DNA of 64,000 bases from BOG-908 sp963751795. GTDB taxonomy: Bacteria > Pseudomonadota > Alphaproteobacteria > Acetobacterales > Acetobacteraceae. Under the pieces are notes generated by a model. The model did no database searches and was not told the origin of the DNA. It was given only the letters and a program-made list of their open reading frames with translations. The DNA lies in the NCBI GenBank assembly GCA_963751795.1, contig CAVVVI010000002.1:248001-312000 (forward strand), read 5' to 3'. Positions 36,059 through 43,762 of this stretch are shown piece after piece (position 1 is the first letter of the stretch; each line of letters starts with the position of its first letter). Made by a program: the position numbers and the translations under genes.

Positions 36059-36922
36059 GTGATCAAGGTCGGCGTCATCGGCGGCTCCGGGCTGTACGAC
36101 ATCGAGGGTCTGACCGACCGCGAATGGCGCGACGCGGTCACACCCTGGGGCCAGGCGTCCGACGCGCTGCTGCACGGCACGCTGGACGGCACGCCCTGCG
36201 TGTTCCTGCCGCGCCACGGCCGCGGCCATCGCCTCTCGCCCAGCCATCTCGACTACCGGGCCAATATCGATGCGCTGAAGCGCGCCGGCTGCACGCACGT
36301 GATCTCGCTGTCGGCGGTGGGCAGCCTGCAGGAGAGCCTGCCGCCCGGCCATTTCGTCATCGTGGACCAGTTCATCGACCGCAGCTTCGCGCGCGAGAAA
36401 TCGTTCTTCGGCCAGGGCTGCGTCGCCCATGTCAGCATGGCCCACCCGGTCTGCCCCCGCCTGGCCGGCGTGCTGCACGAAGCCGCGCTCGGCCTGGCGC
36501 TGCCCGTCACGCAGGGCGGCACCTATCTGGTGATGGAAGGTCCGCAATTCTCAACCAAGGCGGAAAGCGAGCTGTATCGCAGCTGGGGCTGCGCGGTGAT
36601 CGGCATGACGAACATGCCGGAAGCCAAGCTCGCCCGTGAAGCCGAGATGCACTACGCCACCGTGGCGATGGTGACCGATTACGATTGCTGGCACGAGACC
36701 CACGCCCACGTGACGGTGGACGCCGTGGTGGCCGTGATGAGTGCCAACGCCCAACACGCCCGCGCGCTGATCCGCCGCGCCATCCCGCTGCTCGCCGCCG
36801 CCGATGCGGGCTGCGCCGTCGGCTGCGACCACGCGCTGGACCACGCGCTGATCACCGCCCCGGCCGCGCGCGATCCCGCGCTGATGGCCAAGCTGGATGC
36901 GGTGGCCGGGCGAGTGCTCTAG
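36059..36922 (+). CDS. mtnP: S-methyl-5'-thioadenosine phosphorylase
   Basis: MtnP cleaves 5'-methylthioadenosine with phosphate to adenine and 5-methylthioribose-1-phosphate, recycling the by-product of polyamine synthesis. The 287-residue protein carries the phosphate-binding GGSGLYDIEGL, then FLPRHGRGHRLSPSHLDYRA, VISLSAVGSLQE, and the base-site TNMPEAKLAREAEMHYA. The start is GTG at 36059 in a G-rich context. It lies 34 bases after petC and may be read from the petBC promoter. Confidence 0.95.
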   Translation: MIKVGVIGGSGLYDIEGLTDREWRDAVTPWGQASDALLHGTLDGTPCVFLPRHGRGHRLSPSHLDYRANIDALKRAGCTHVISLSAVGSLQESLPPGHFVIVDQFIDRSFAREKSFFGQGCVAHVSMAHPVCPRLAGVLHEAALGLALPVTQGGTYLVMEGPQFSTKAESELYRSWGCAVIGMTNMPEAKLAREAEMHYATVAMVTDYDCWHETHAHVTVDAVVAVMSANAQHARALIRRAIPLLAAADAGCAVGCDHALDHALITAPAARDPALMAKLDAVAGRVL

Positions 36923-36999
36923 GCCGGACTGCGCCGCGGGGCTGAGGCACCGTCGCCCGGGTAACCGGCTGGCAATACCCGGCCTGCTACACCGGTGCC

Positions 37000-37974
37000 A
37001 TGCGGCTCAAAATCTACCGCGCACCCAGCATGGCCGAGGCCATGGCCCAGCTTCGCGCCGAACTCGGCCCGGAGGCGCTGATCCTGTCCACCAAAAGGGT
37101 GGCCGGCGGTGTCGAACTGACCGCCGCACTCGAACAGGATGAAGAACGGCCTGCCCCCGTCGCGACCATCGCGTGCGCACCGCCGGCGGCCGGCGTGTTC
37201 AACGCTGCGTATCACGCCACACCCGCGCATCTGGCGCGCCTTCTCGCCGGGCCGGATCTGGTGGCACTTCTGGCCGCCACCTTTCGCTTCGGCACCCTGC
37301 CGTTGGCGCCGGCGCCGCTGCTGTTCGCCGGCACGCCCGGCGCCGGCAAAACGCTCTCGGTGGCGCGCCTGGCCACCCGCCTGGTGCTCGCCGGCACGCC
37401 GCCCTGCGTCATCACCGCCGATGGCCGCCGCGCCGGCGGCGCAGAGGAACTCGCCGCCTACACGCGCCTGCTCGGCATCACCCTGCTGGCCGCCAGCACG
37501 CCCGCCACCCTGGCCCGCGCTTTGGCCGAAGCGCCGGCGGGCGCACCCGTCCTGATCGACACGGCCGGCATCGACCCCTTCCTGCCGGCCGAGACCGCGG
37601 CGCTGGCCGCCCTGATCGAGGCCGCGGCCGCCGCGCCCGTGCTCGTCATGCAGGCCGGCGCGCATCCGGAGGAGGCGGCCGAACAGGCGGCCGCCTTCGC
37701 AGCCCTCGGCATCGACCGCGTGCTGCCGACGCGGCTGGACATCGCCCGTCGCCTCGGCTGCGTGCTGGCCGTGGCCGACCCGCAAGGGCCGGCCCTCATG
37801 CTCACCGAAGCCGGTTTCGGCACCGGCGCGACCGACGGCCTGGCGCTGCTCTCGCCCGAACGGCTCGCCGCGCGGCTGCTCGCCGCGCCCCCGGCCGCCC
37901 TGCACCGCCGTCCCGTCTTCCCCTCCGCGCGCGCGCACGCCGCCGAAGCCTGGAACCTGCAGCCCCATGGATAG
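37000..37974 (+). CDS. flhF: Flagellar SRP-type GTPase FlhF (divergent)
   Basis: FlhF is an SRP-family GTPase that helps place and assemble the flagellar basal body. The N-terminus MRLKIYRAPSMAEAMAQLRA with ILSTKRV is the FlhF signature. The G domain follows with G1 GTPGAGKTLSVARLATR near residue 110 and G3 DTAGIDPF. The G4 motif reads TRLD rather than the usual TKLD, and the C-terminal loop reads GTGATDGL instead of the usual GQ-containing element. At 324 residues it is on the short side. The ATG at 37000 has no clear Shine-Dalgarno. Its stop overlaps flhG by eight bases. No other flagellar gene is in the window. Confidence 0.85.
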   Translation: MRLKIYRAPSMAEAMAQLRAELGPEALILSTKRVAGGVELTAALEQDEERPAPVATIACAPPAAGVFNAAYHATPAHLARLLAGPDLVALLAATFRFGTLPLAPAPLLFAGTPGAGKTLSVARLATRLVLAGTPPCVITADGRRAGGAEELAAYTRLLGITLLAASTPATLARALAEAPAGAPVLIDTAGIDPFLPAETAALAALIEAAAAAPVLVMQAGAHPEEAAEQAAAFAALGIDRVLPTRLDIARRLGCVLAVADPQGPALMLTEAGFGTGATDGLALLSPERLAARLLAAPPAALHRRPVFPSARAHAAEAWNLQPHG

Positions 37975-38749
37975 TCTTCCCGCACCGGCCATGGTGGCCG
38001 CCGCCGCCGCCGCCCAGCGCCGCATCGCCGTCGCCTCGGGCAAAGGCGGCGTCGGCAAAACCTGGCTGGCCGTCACCCTCGCCCATGCGCTGGCCCAGCA
38101 GGGCGACAGCGTGCTGCTGTTCGACGGTGATTTCGGCCTGGCCAATATCGACGTGCAGCTCGGCCTGTGCCCGCGCCAGGATCTGGCGGGTTTCCTCTCC
38201 GGCCGGCTGCAGATGCATCAGGCGGTCTGCCGCGTGGCGGCCACCGGCTACGATGTGCTGCCCGGCCGCTCCGGCTCCGGCGCGCTGGCCACGCTGCCCC
38301 CCGCCACGCTGGAATGGATGCTCGCCAACCTGGCCGCCCAGCCTCAGGCCACGTTGCTGCTCGATCTCGGCGCCGGGCTGGATGCCGCCACCCGCCATCT
38401 GGCCGCCTGGGCGCACACGCTGCTGATCGTCGCCACCGACGAGCCCACCTCGCTCACCGATGCCTACGCTGTCCTCAAGCTGCACGCCGCCGACCGCGAG
38501 GCCGCCGGCCTGCCGGCCGATGCCCGCATCGTCGTCAACCAGGCGGCAACCACCGCCAGCGGCCAGCGCACCTACGCCACGCTGGCCCGCGCCAGCGCCC
38601 AGTTCCTCGGCAGCACGCCGGCGCTGGCCGGCATCATCCGGCGCGACGACCGCGTGCGCGACGCGATCCGCCGGCAGATGCCGCTGCTGACCCGCCACCC
38701 GGCCTGTCCGGCGGCCCAGGATGTTTGCGCGCTGGCGGCTAGTCTGTAG
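37967..38749 (+). CDS. flhG: MinD-like ATPase FlhG (FleN/YlxH)
   Basis: FlhG is a membrane-cycling ParA/MinD-type ATPase that limits flagellar number together with FlhF. The 260-residue protein has the deviant Walker A KGGVGKTWLAVTLA near residue 25. It also has the FDGDFGLANIDVQLGL segment near residue 44, and LLLDLGAGLDAATRHL and VATDEPTSLTDAYAVLK, as in FlhG proteins. It overlaps flhF by eight bases, the standard order. The last bases of the gene and its stop enter the copy of the 53-bp repeat. Confidence 0.9.
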   Translation: MDSLPAPAMVAAAAAAQRRIAVASGKGGVGKTWLAVTLAHALAQQGDSVLLFDGDFGLANIDVQLGLCPRQDLAGFLSGRLQMHQAVCRVAATGYDVLPGRSGSGALATLPPATLEWMLANLAAQPQATLLLDLGAGLDAATRHLAAWAHTLLIVATDEPTSLTDAYAVLKLHAADREAAGLPADARIVVNQAATTASGQRTYATLARASAQFLGSTPALAGIIRRDDRVRDAIRRQMPLLTRHPACPAAQDVCALAASL

Positions 38750-38800
38750 GCCAGGGGCTCTGCCCCTGGACCCCGTTGGGGTTTGAAACCCCAAACCCCC
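38748..38800. repeat. 53-bp double-hairpin repeat, copy 1
   Basis: The repeat contains two hairpins, CCAGGGGC/GCCCCTGG and GGGGTTT/AAACCCC. Its exact reverse complement is present at 54288-54340. It lies between the convergent flhG and folE genes and includes the last two bases of the flhG stop. It probably acts as a bidirectional terminator or is a dispersed REP-type element. Confidence 0.9.
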
Positions 38801-38808
38801 CCTTGCCT

Positions 38809-39405
38809 TCAGGCCTCCAGCGGCGCGCGGTTGCCCACCATGGCGAGCAGCTCGCGCCGCGTCGTCGGGTCGTCGCGGAAGGCGCCCAGCATGCGGCTGG
38901 TCACCATGCTGACGCCGGTTTTGTGCACGCCGCGCGTCGTCATGCACTCATGTGCCGCCTCGATGATCACGGCCGTGCCCTTGGGCGCCAGCACGTCGTT
39001 GATGGTGTTGCAGATCTGCGCGGTGAGCTTTTCCTGAATCTGCAGGCGATGCGCGTAGGCGTCCACCACGCGGGCCAGCTTGCTGATGCCCACCACGCGC
39101 CGGTGCGGCAGGTAGGCGACGTGGGCGCGGCCGATGATCGGCACCATGTGGTGCTCGCAATGGCTCTCCAGCCGGATGTCGCGCAGCAGCACGATCTCGT
39201 CGTAGCCCTCCACCTCCTCGAAGGTGCGCTCCAGCATGGCCACCGGGTCTTCGCCGTAGCCCTTGAAGAACTCCAGATACGATTTGGCGACCCGCTTGGG
39301 CGTGTCGCGCAGCCCCTCGCGCGCAGGGTCGTCGCCGGCCCAGCGGATCAGGGTCTGGATGGCGGCTTCCGCCTCCTCGCGCGAGGGACGGGTATCGTCG
39401 GTCAC
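38809..39405 (-). CDS. folE: GTP cyclohydrolase I
   Basis: FolE converts GTP to 7,8-dihydroneopterin triphosphate, the first step towards tetrahydrofolate or queuosine-type products. The 198-residue protein has the zinc and active-site elements ESHCEHHMVPIIGRAHVAY, RVVGISKLARVVD, and EAAHECMTTRGVHK. Length is typical once the GTG at 39405 is used. That start has AAGGA 8 bases upstream, whereas longer frames add non-homologous residues. The gene stands alone between apaG and the 53-bp repeat. Confidence 0.96.
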   Translation of the reverse strand: MTDDTRPSREEAEAAIQTLIRWAGDDPAREGLRDTPKRVAKSYLEFFKGYGEDPVAMLERTFEEVEGYDEIVLLRDIRLESHCEHHMVPIIGRAHVAYLPHRRVVGISKLARVVDAYAHRLQIQEKLTAQICNTINDVLAPKGTAVIIEAAHECMTTRGVHKTGVSMVTSRMLGAFRDDPTTRRELLAMVGNRAPLEA

Positions 39406-39502
39406 TGCTGATGTCCTTGCACTGGGATCGCTCACTTGGGTGTGAAGACCCGGCAGGCAAGCCGGCCCTCGCCGCCGGGCCGGGCCCCGCCGCGGGCGGC
39501 GG

Positions 39503-39940
39503 CTAATGCAGTCGCCTGTCCTGGTGCGGTGAGTCCAGGCTGAAGGCGGGGATCGCCACGTCGAACGGTTCGCCGCCGCCCAGCTGCGCCACCGCCGGGC
39601 CGGCGCCATGCGCCACCATGTGATACCAGCCTACCATGAAGCCGGAGGGCGTCTCCAGCGGCGTGCCGGAGGTGTATTCGAACGCCTCGCCGGGCTCGAG
39701 CACGGGCTGCTCGCCCACCACGCCCTCACCCTCCACGCGGAACATGCGGCCGCGGCCGTCGGTGATCTCCCAGGTGCGGCGCAGCAGCTGCACCGTCTCC
39801 TGGCTGCGGTTCTCGATGGTGACCCGGTAGGCCCACACGTAGCGCGCGGCTTCCGGGGCCGACTGGTCTTCCAGGAAGAAGGCGCTCACCCGCACGTTGA
39901 TGCCGTGCGTGAGCAGGGCGTATTCGCGCGGGCCGCTCAT
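39503..39940 (-). CDS. apaG: ApaG (DUF525) domain protein
   Basis: This 145-residue protein is of the ApaG family, a small fibronectin-like fold implicated in Co2+/Mg2+ resistance and related to the FBXO3 ligand-binding domain. Diagnostic segments are YVWAYRVTIENRSQETVQLL, RTWEITDGRG, VVGEQPVLEPGEAFEYTSG, and GFMVGWYHMV. The ATG at 39940 overlaps the metZ stop by four bases (ATGA). The two genes are therefore translationally coupled, and apaG is probably under the SAM-II riboswitch as well. Confidence 0.94.
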   Translation of the reverse strand: MSGPREYALLTHGINVRVSAFFLEDQSAPEAARYVWAYRVTIENRSQETVQLLRRTWEITDGRGRMFRVEGEGVVGEQPVLEPGEAFEYTSGTPLETPSGFMVGWYHMVAHGAGPAVAQLGGGEPFDVAIPAFSLDSPHQDRRLH

Positions 39941-41130
39941 TCGGCCGCCTCCCGCAGAGCGGCGGCCTGCAGGGCGGCGGCGATATCGTCGCGCAGGTCG
40001 GCCAAATCCTCCAGCCCCACCGACAGGCGCACCACGCCGTCGGTGATGCCCAGCCGCGCGCGTTCGGCCGCGCCGATGCGCATGTGCGTGGTGGTGGCCG
40101 GGTGGGTGACCATGCTGCGCGCGTCGCCGAGATTGTTGCTGATGGCGACGAGCCTCAGGGCGTTGCAGAAGCGGAAGGCGGCTGCCTTGCCGCCGGCCAG
40201 CTCGAAGCTCACCAGCGTGCCGCCACCGCTCATCTGCCGCATGGCGAGCGCGTGCTGCGGATGGTCCGCCCGGCCGGGGTACCACACGCGCGCGACGGCC
40301 GGGCTGTCGGCCAGCAGATCGGCGAGTGCCGCCGCGGCCTGGCAGCCGGCAGCCACGCGCAGGCTCAGCGTCTCCAGCCCCTTCAGCAGAGTCCAGGCGT
40401 TGAACGGCGAGAGCGAGGGGCCGGTATTGCGGATGAAGGGCTGCAGGCTGTCCTCGATCCAGGCGCGGCTGCCCAGCACGGCGCCGCCCAGCACGCGGCC
40501 CTGCCCGTCGATATGCTTGGTCGCCGAATACACCACCACGTCGGCGCCCAGTTCCAGCGGGCGCTGCAGCAGCGGTGTGGCGAACACGTTGTCCACCACC
40601 ACGATCGCGCCCGCCGCATGCGCCAGTTCGGCGACAGCGGCGAGGTCCACGATGTCGAGCATGGGATTGCTGGGCGTCTCGATCAGCACCAGCCGGGTGG
40701 GCTGGGAGAGCGCCGTGCGCCAGGCTGCGAGGTCGCCGGCATCGACGAATTCGTAGGTCATGCCCATTCGCGGCAGCAGGGTGGAGACGATCCAGTGGCA
40801 GCTGCCGAACAGCGCGCGGCTGGCCACCACCCGGTCCCCGGCGCGCAGATGGCACAGCATGGCGGCGTTGACGGCGGCCATGCCGGTGGCGGTGGCGCGG
40901 CACGCCTCGGCACCTTCCAGCAGCGCCATCCGGTCCTCGAACGCGGCCACCGTCGGGTTGCCGAAGCGGGAATACTGGTAGTGCGTGGCAGTGCCGGCGA
41001 AGGTCGCCTCGGCCTGCTCGGCGTCGACGTAGACGAAGCCCGAGGTGAGGAAGACCGCCTCGCTGGTCTCGCCATACGGCGTGCGGGCGGTGGCACCGTG
41101 GATCAGGGTGGTGGCAAGGCGGTAGGTCAT
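39937..41130 (-). CDS. metZ: O-succinylhomoserine sulfhydrylase
   Basis: MetZ is a PLP enzyme that makes homocysteine from O-succinyl (or O-acetyl) homoserine and sulfide in the cytoplasm. The 397-residue protein has the PLP lysine in VYSATKHIDGQG, the family blocks YSRFGNPTVAAFEDRMA and IETPSNPMLDIVDL, and the C-terminal VRLSVGLEDLADLRDDI. A SAM-II riboswitch lies 63 bases upstream of the ATG, linking expression to methionine/SAM status. This independently supports the methionine-pathway role. The O-succinyl preference is the usual assignment for this group and was not derived from residues here. Confidence 0.94.
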   Translation of the reverse strand: MTYRLATTLIHGATARTPYGETSEAVFLTSGFVYVDAEQAEATFAGTATHYQYSRFGNPTVAAFEDRMALLEGAEACRATATGMAAVNAAMLCHLRAGDRVVASRALFGSCHWIVSTLLPRMGMTYEFVDAGDLAAWRTALSQPTRLVLIETPSNPMLDIVDLAAVAELAHAAGAIVVVDNVFATPLLQRPLELGADVVVYSATKHIDGQGRVLGGAVLGSRAWIEDSLQPFIRNTGPSLSPFNAWTLLKGLETLSLRVAAGCQAAAALADLLADSPAVARVWYPGRADHPQHALAMRQMSGGGTLVSFELAGGKAAAFRFCNALRLVAISNNLGDARSMVTHPATTTHMRIGAAERARLGITDGVVRLSVGLEDLADLRDDIAAALQAAALREAAE

Positions 41131-41193
41131 GGCCGGACGGTTCCTGCTGCAATGCGCCCGGCCTGTGGCGGCCGGCAGCCGCCAGCAGCGTCA

Positions 41194-41253
41194 CCGGGCC
41201 GCTTTAGCGCGCTTGTTTAACCTCGCCGCAAGCTGGCCGGACAAATCGCGAGG
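41194..41253 (-). promoter_or_regulatory. SAM-II (SAM-alpha) riboswitch upstream of metZ
   Basis: Read on the minus strand, the segment matches the SAM-II core. Stem P1 is CCTCGC (41253-41248) with GCGAGG (41226-41221). It is followed in order by GATTTG, CCGGCC, GCTTGC, then GTTAAACAAG and GCTAAAG. The 3' GGCCCGG (41200-41194) can pair with the loop CCGGCC, forming the family pseudoknot. SAM-II RNAs repress methionine genes when SAM is bound, usually by masking the ribosome-binding region. Its position ahead of metZ is the classical one. Confidence 0.92.
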
Positions 41254-41347
41254 ACTCTGTGGGGACTCATCGTGGCGTCGGTGCGGGCCGGAAGCAAGGC
41301 CTGGCTGCACGGCGCGGGCGCGGCCTCGGGCGCACGGCACGGCGATC

Positions 41348-41376
41348 TTTCCTTACGGCCGGCGCCCGGCTATGTC
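41348..41376 (+). promoter_or_regulatory. Candidate promoter of tRNA-Gly
   Basis: TTTCCT (41348-41353) and TATGTC (41371-41376) are 17 bases apart, the latter ending nine bases before the tRNA. Both boxes are imperfect, but they are the only A/T-rich hexamers in the region. Confidence 0.4.
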
Positions 41377-41385
41377 TGTGCCGCC

Positions 41386-41459
41386 GCGGGTGTAGTTCAA
41401 TGGCAGAACGGCAGCTTCCCAAGCTGCATACGAGGGTTCGATTCCCTTCACCCGCTCCA
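41386..41459 (+). tRNA. tRNA-Gly (anticodon CCC)
   Basis: A complete cloverleaf is present. The 7-bp acceptor stem GCGGGTG/CACCCGC, the D arm GTTC/GAAC, the anticodon stem GCAGC/GCTGC with loop TTCCCAA (anticodon CCC), and the T arm GAGGG-TTCGATT-CCCTT can all be drawn. The discriminator is T and the CCA is encoded. It decodes GGG. Downstream, a short hairpin begins within the CCA. Confidence 0.97.
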
Positions 41460-41473
41460 CGCGGCTCGCGTGG
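41457..41473. terminator. Short hairpin overlapping the tRNA CCA end
   Basis: CCACGC (41457-41462) pairs with GCGTGG (41468-41473) around a 5-base loop. It lies between the tRNA and the convergent hydrolase-like gene (stop at 41479). It may end one or both transcripts; no U-tract is seen. Confidence 0.4.
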
Positions 41474-41478
41474 CCGGC

Positions 41479-42621
41479 TCAGGCCGCCGGCATGCGCCGC
41501 CGCAATTCCTCCCGCTTGCCGATCCACGCCGCCGTGCCGGGCAGCAGGTCGATCGCCTGACCGAAATAGTGGATGGCGGCTGCCACGTGGTTGCGCTTGT
41601 CCAGCATGTAGGCCAGGGCGGCCACCATGTGCGGGTGGTCCGGCCGCAGCGCCACCGCGGTGGCGGCATGGGCGATGGCCGAATCAGGCAGGTTCAGGCG
41701 GCCGTCGATCAGCGCGGCTTTGATGTGGTATTCCGGGTCCATCGGCCGCTGCGCCAGCGCCGCCGTAATGAAGTGCCGCGCCCAGCCGAGATGGTTCGCG
41801 GCCAGGCAGCGCACGGCCATGTTGAAGGCGTAGCTGGGCGTGGCGCGCAGGGCGCGGCTGAGCTCGCGCTGCGTCATCGCCGCTTCGTCACCCATGATCA
41901 GCCCCGTCATCAGCGGTTTCAGCAAGCCGGCCTGCAGCAGCGGCGGCCCGGCGGGATGGCCACAATAGTTTACGTCCACCTGGCGGAACTGGCCGGGCGG
42001 GATCAGCGCCCGGTAGCGCTCCACGTGCATGGCATCGTCATCGTGCGGGTCCGATACCAGAACGTAGCGGCAATCCGGCGCCACTGTGGCAGCCTCGAAG
42101 GTGCGCATCGGCGTGGTGATGAACGCCACCCAGCGCCGGTCCCAAGGTGCGGCGGCATCGAATTGCGGCGAGATTGCCAAAGCGAGGTCGGCGCGCAGGT
42201 TTTTGGCGAACATCAGGGCCGCATAGCCGCCCATGCTGCTGCCGTAAGTGACGCGGCGCGTGCCGGGCGGCATCTGCGCGTCGAGGAACGCGGCCGCCTC
42301 GGCCAGTGCCGCCTCTGGCAGGTCCTGGTACCAGCGATCCACGTCGCAGGTGAAGGCGAGCACGTCGAACCCGGCGGCTTGCAGGAAGGCATCGCCGAAA
42401 CCCGCGCCGCCCAGCCGGCGCCAGCCGCTCTCGGTGAAGGTGATCGCGATTTGAGTGGCGGGCACCGGCCCGGCCGGCCGGTATTCCACCACGTAATGCG
42501 GCGCGCTGAACACGGTGCAGGGCCCGGCTGGCAGCGGCGGACCCGCGGCGGCGGCGCCGCCCGGCGCGAACGCGCGGGTGGCGGTGGCAAGCGCACGGCG
42601 CAGCAGGTTGGGCGGCTGCAT
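41479..42621 (-). CDS. Alpha/beta-hydrolase-like protein with TPR-like C-terminus
   Basis: This 380-residue protein has an alpha/beta-hydrolase nucleophile elbow, G127-S-S129-M-G in TYGSSMGGYAALMFAK. A core about residues 40-250 predicts a small esterase/acyl-hydrolase fold. The last ~100 residues are helical and repeat-like (NMAVRCLAANHLGWARHF, HAATAVALRPDHPHMVAAL), suggesting TPR packing. The ATG at 42621 is one base after the sulfotransferase stop, so it belongs to the four-gene glycan cluster. A role in removing or transferring an acyl group on the glycan is inference. Confidence 0.75.
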   Translation of the reverse strand: MQPPNLLRRALATATRAFAPGGAAAAGPPLPAGPCTVFSAPHYVVEYRPAGPVPATQIAITFTESGWRRLGGAGFGDAFLQAAGFDVLAFTCDVDRWYQDLPEAALAEAAAFLDAQMPPGTRRVTYGSSMGGYAALMFAKNLRADLALAISPQFDAAAPWDRRWVAFITTPMRTFEAATVAPDCRYVLVSDPHDDDAMHVERYRALIPPGQFRQVDVNYCGHPAGPPLLQAGLLKPLMTGLIMGDEAAMTQRELSRALRATPSYAFNMAVRCLAANHLGWARHFITAALAQRPMDPEYHIKAALIDGRLNLPDSAIAHAATAVALRPDHPHMVAALAYMLDKRNHVAAAIHYFGQAIDLLPGTAAWIGKREELRRRMPAA

Positions 42622-42622
42622 G

Positions 42623-43762
42623 CTAGGGGGGCGCGCTCTCGAAATAGGCCGTGCCCGTGCCGTAGCCGTAGGCACGCATCATCGGCCCGCAGCGCCGTTC
42701 AAACGCCTCCAGCCAAGGCGCCGGCCAACCCATGGAGTCCAGGCTCAGCGGATCGGCCGCATCGCCGGCCGTCTGCTCGGGCCGCTCGACGGTGAATTGC
42801 TGGGCCAGGCGCGTGCGCTGCACGGCGGTCAGATCGAGCAAAGCGCCGATCTCGGCGGCGGCCTGCTCCGGCGCGCCGAGCAGGGTGATCTGGTCGAGCT
42901 CGATCGCGCGGTCGCCCAACCCGTCGCGCACGCTCAGCCAGGCTTCCATGCTGGCGGCCCACTCCTCGCAGTTGCGGGCGAAATCGTAGCCGAATTTGCG
43001 CAGGCGTGAGGCGATGTTGTCGATCGCGCGGCGGCGCATGAAGATGAAGCGGGCGCCCGGCCAGATGCGGGCGAAGCGCGGCGCCAAATGAATCATGTCG
43101 GTGTTGGGCGTCTTGTCCAGCCACAGCCCGCCGGGGAAGGTGGCGCGGGCGGCCTGCATGGCGATGCTGTCGATGCCGCCATTGGCGAAGTCGCGGTCGA
43201 TGCGCGCGGCCATGGTCGGCCGTTCGCCCGACCAGTCCTGGCCCTTGGCGGCGTAGAACCGGTCGCTGGCCACCGCCAGATGCGCCAGCAGGTCGAAGAA
43301 ATGCCCCTCGCCGAAGCCGCGATACGGCGTGGCCGACAGCAGGCCCTGCGCCACGGCGCTGGTGCCCGAGCGGGCGCTGCCCAGGATGAACACCGGCCGG
43401 TGATCGGGGTCCGCGAGCGGGCCCGGCCAGGTGATCCGCGGCAGCGGCGCCGGCGGCGTGGCGGGCGGCGGCTTGCGGCGCACCGGCGGCAGCTCGCTCT
43501 CCGGCACCCCGGCGATGCGGGCGCGCAGCGTGCCGGGCGCGGCGTCGCCCTCGGCGGGATCGACCGACACCACAAAGCCGTGGTCGCCGCCGCCGATGCC
43601 GGCGGCTTCCAGATCGGCCCGGTAGAAATCCGCCGTGCCGCTGCCCACCACACGGCCGTCGCGCGTCACCTCGACCACCAGATGCGCGTCGGGCTGCGCG
43701 CGGTCCCACGCCCAGCCGCGTACCTGGCGGGCGCTGACCAGCCCCACGAACCCCTCGATCAT
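42623..43762 (-). CDS. Sulfotransferase family protein with N-terminal beta domain
   Basis: This 379-residue protein is a PAPS-dependent sulfotransferase. The 5'-phosphosulfate loop FILGSARSGTSAVAQGLLS starts near residue 125. The 3'-phosphate region FIFMRRRAIDNIASRLRKFG lies further on. Residues ~1-75 form a separate beta-rich domain (IEGFVGLVSARQVRGWAWD, then GFVVSVDPAEG) that also appears, diverged, in the GT2 protein of this cluster. The ATG at 43762 overlaps the stop of the GT4 gene (ATGA). It probably sulfates the glycan built by the neighbouring transferases. Confidence 0.85.
   Translation of the reverse strand: MIEGFVGLVSARQVRGWAWDRAQPDAHLVVEVTRDGRVVGSGTADFYRADLEAAGIGGGDHGFVVSVDPAEGDAAPGTLRARIAGVPESELPPVRRKPPPATPPAPLPRITWPGPLADPDHRPVFILGSARSGTSAVAQGLLSATPYRGFGEGHFFDLLAHLAVASDRFYAAKGQDWSGERPTMAARIDRDFANGGIDSIAMQAARATFPGGLWLDKTPNTDMIHLAPRFARIWPGARFIFMRRRAIDNIASRLRKFGYDFARNCEEWAASMEAWLSVRDGLGDRAIELDQITLLGAPEQAAAEIGALLDLTAVQRTRLAQQFTVERPEQTAGDAADPLSLDSMGWPAPWLEAFERRCGPMMRAYGYGTGTAYFESAPP

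Noticed and set aside
38776..39411. Plus-strand open frame beginning GFETPNP across folE
   Set aside because: Its start is the translated 53-bp repeat and the rest is antisense to folE.
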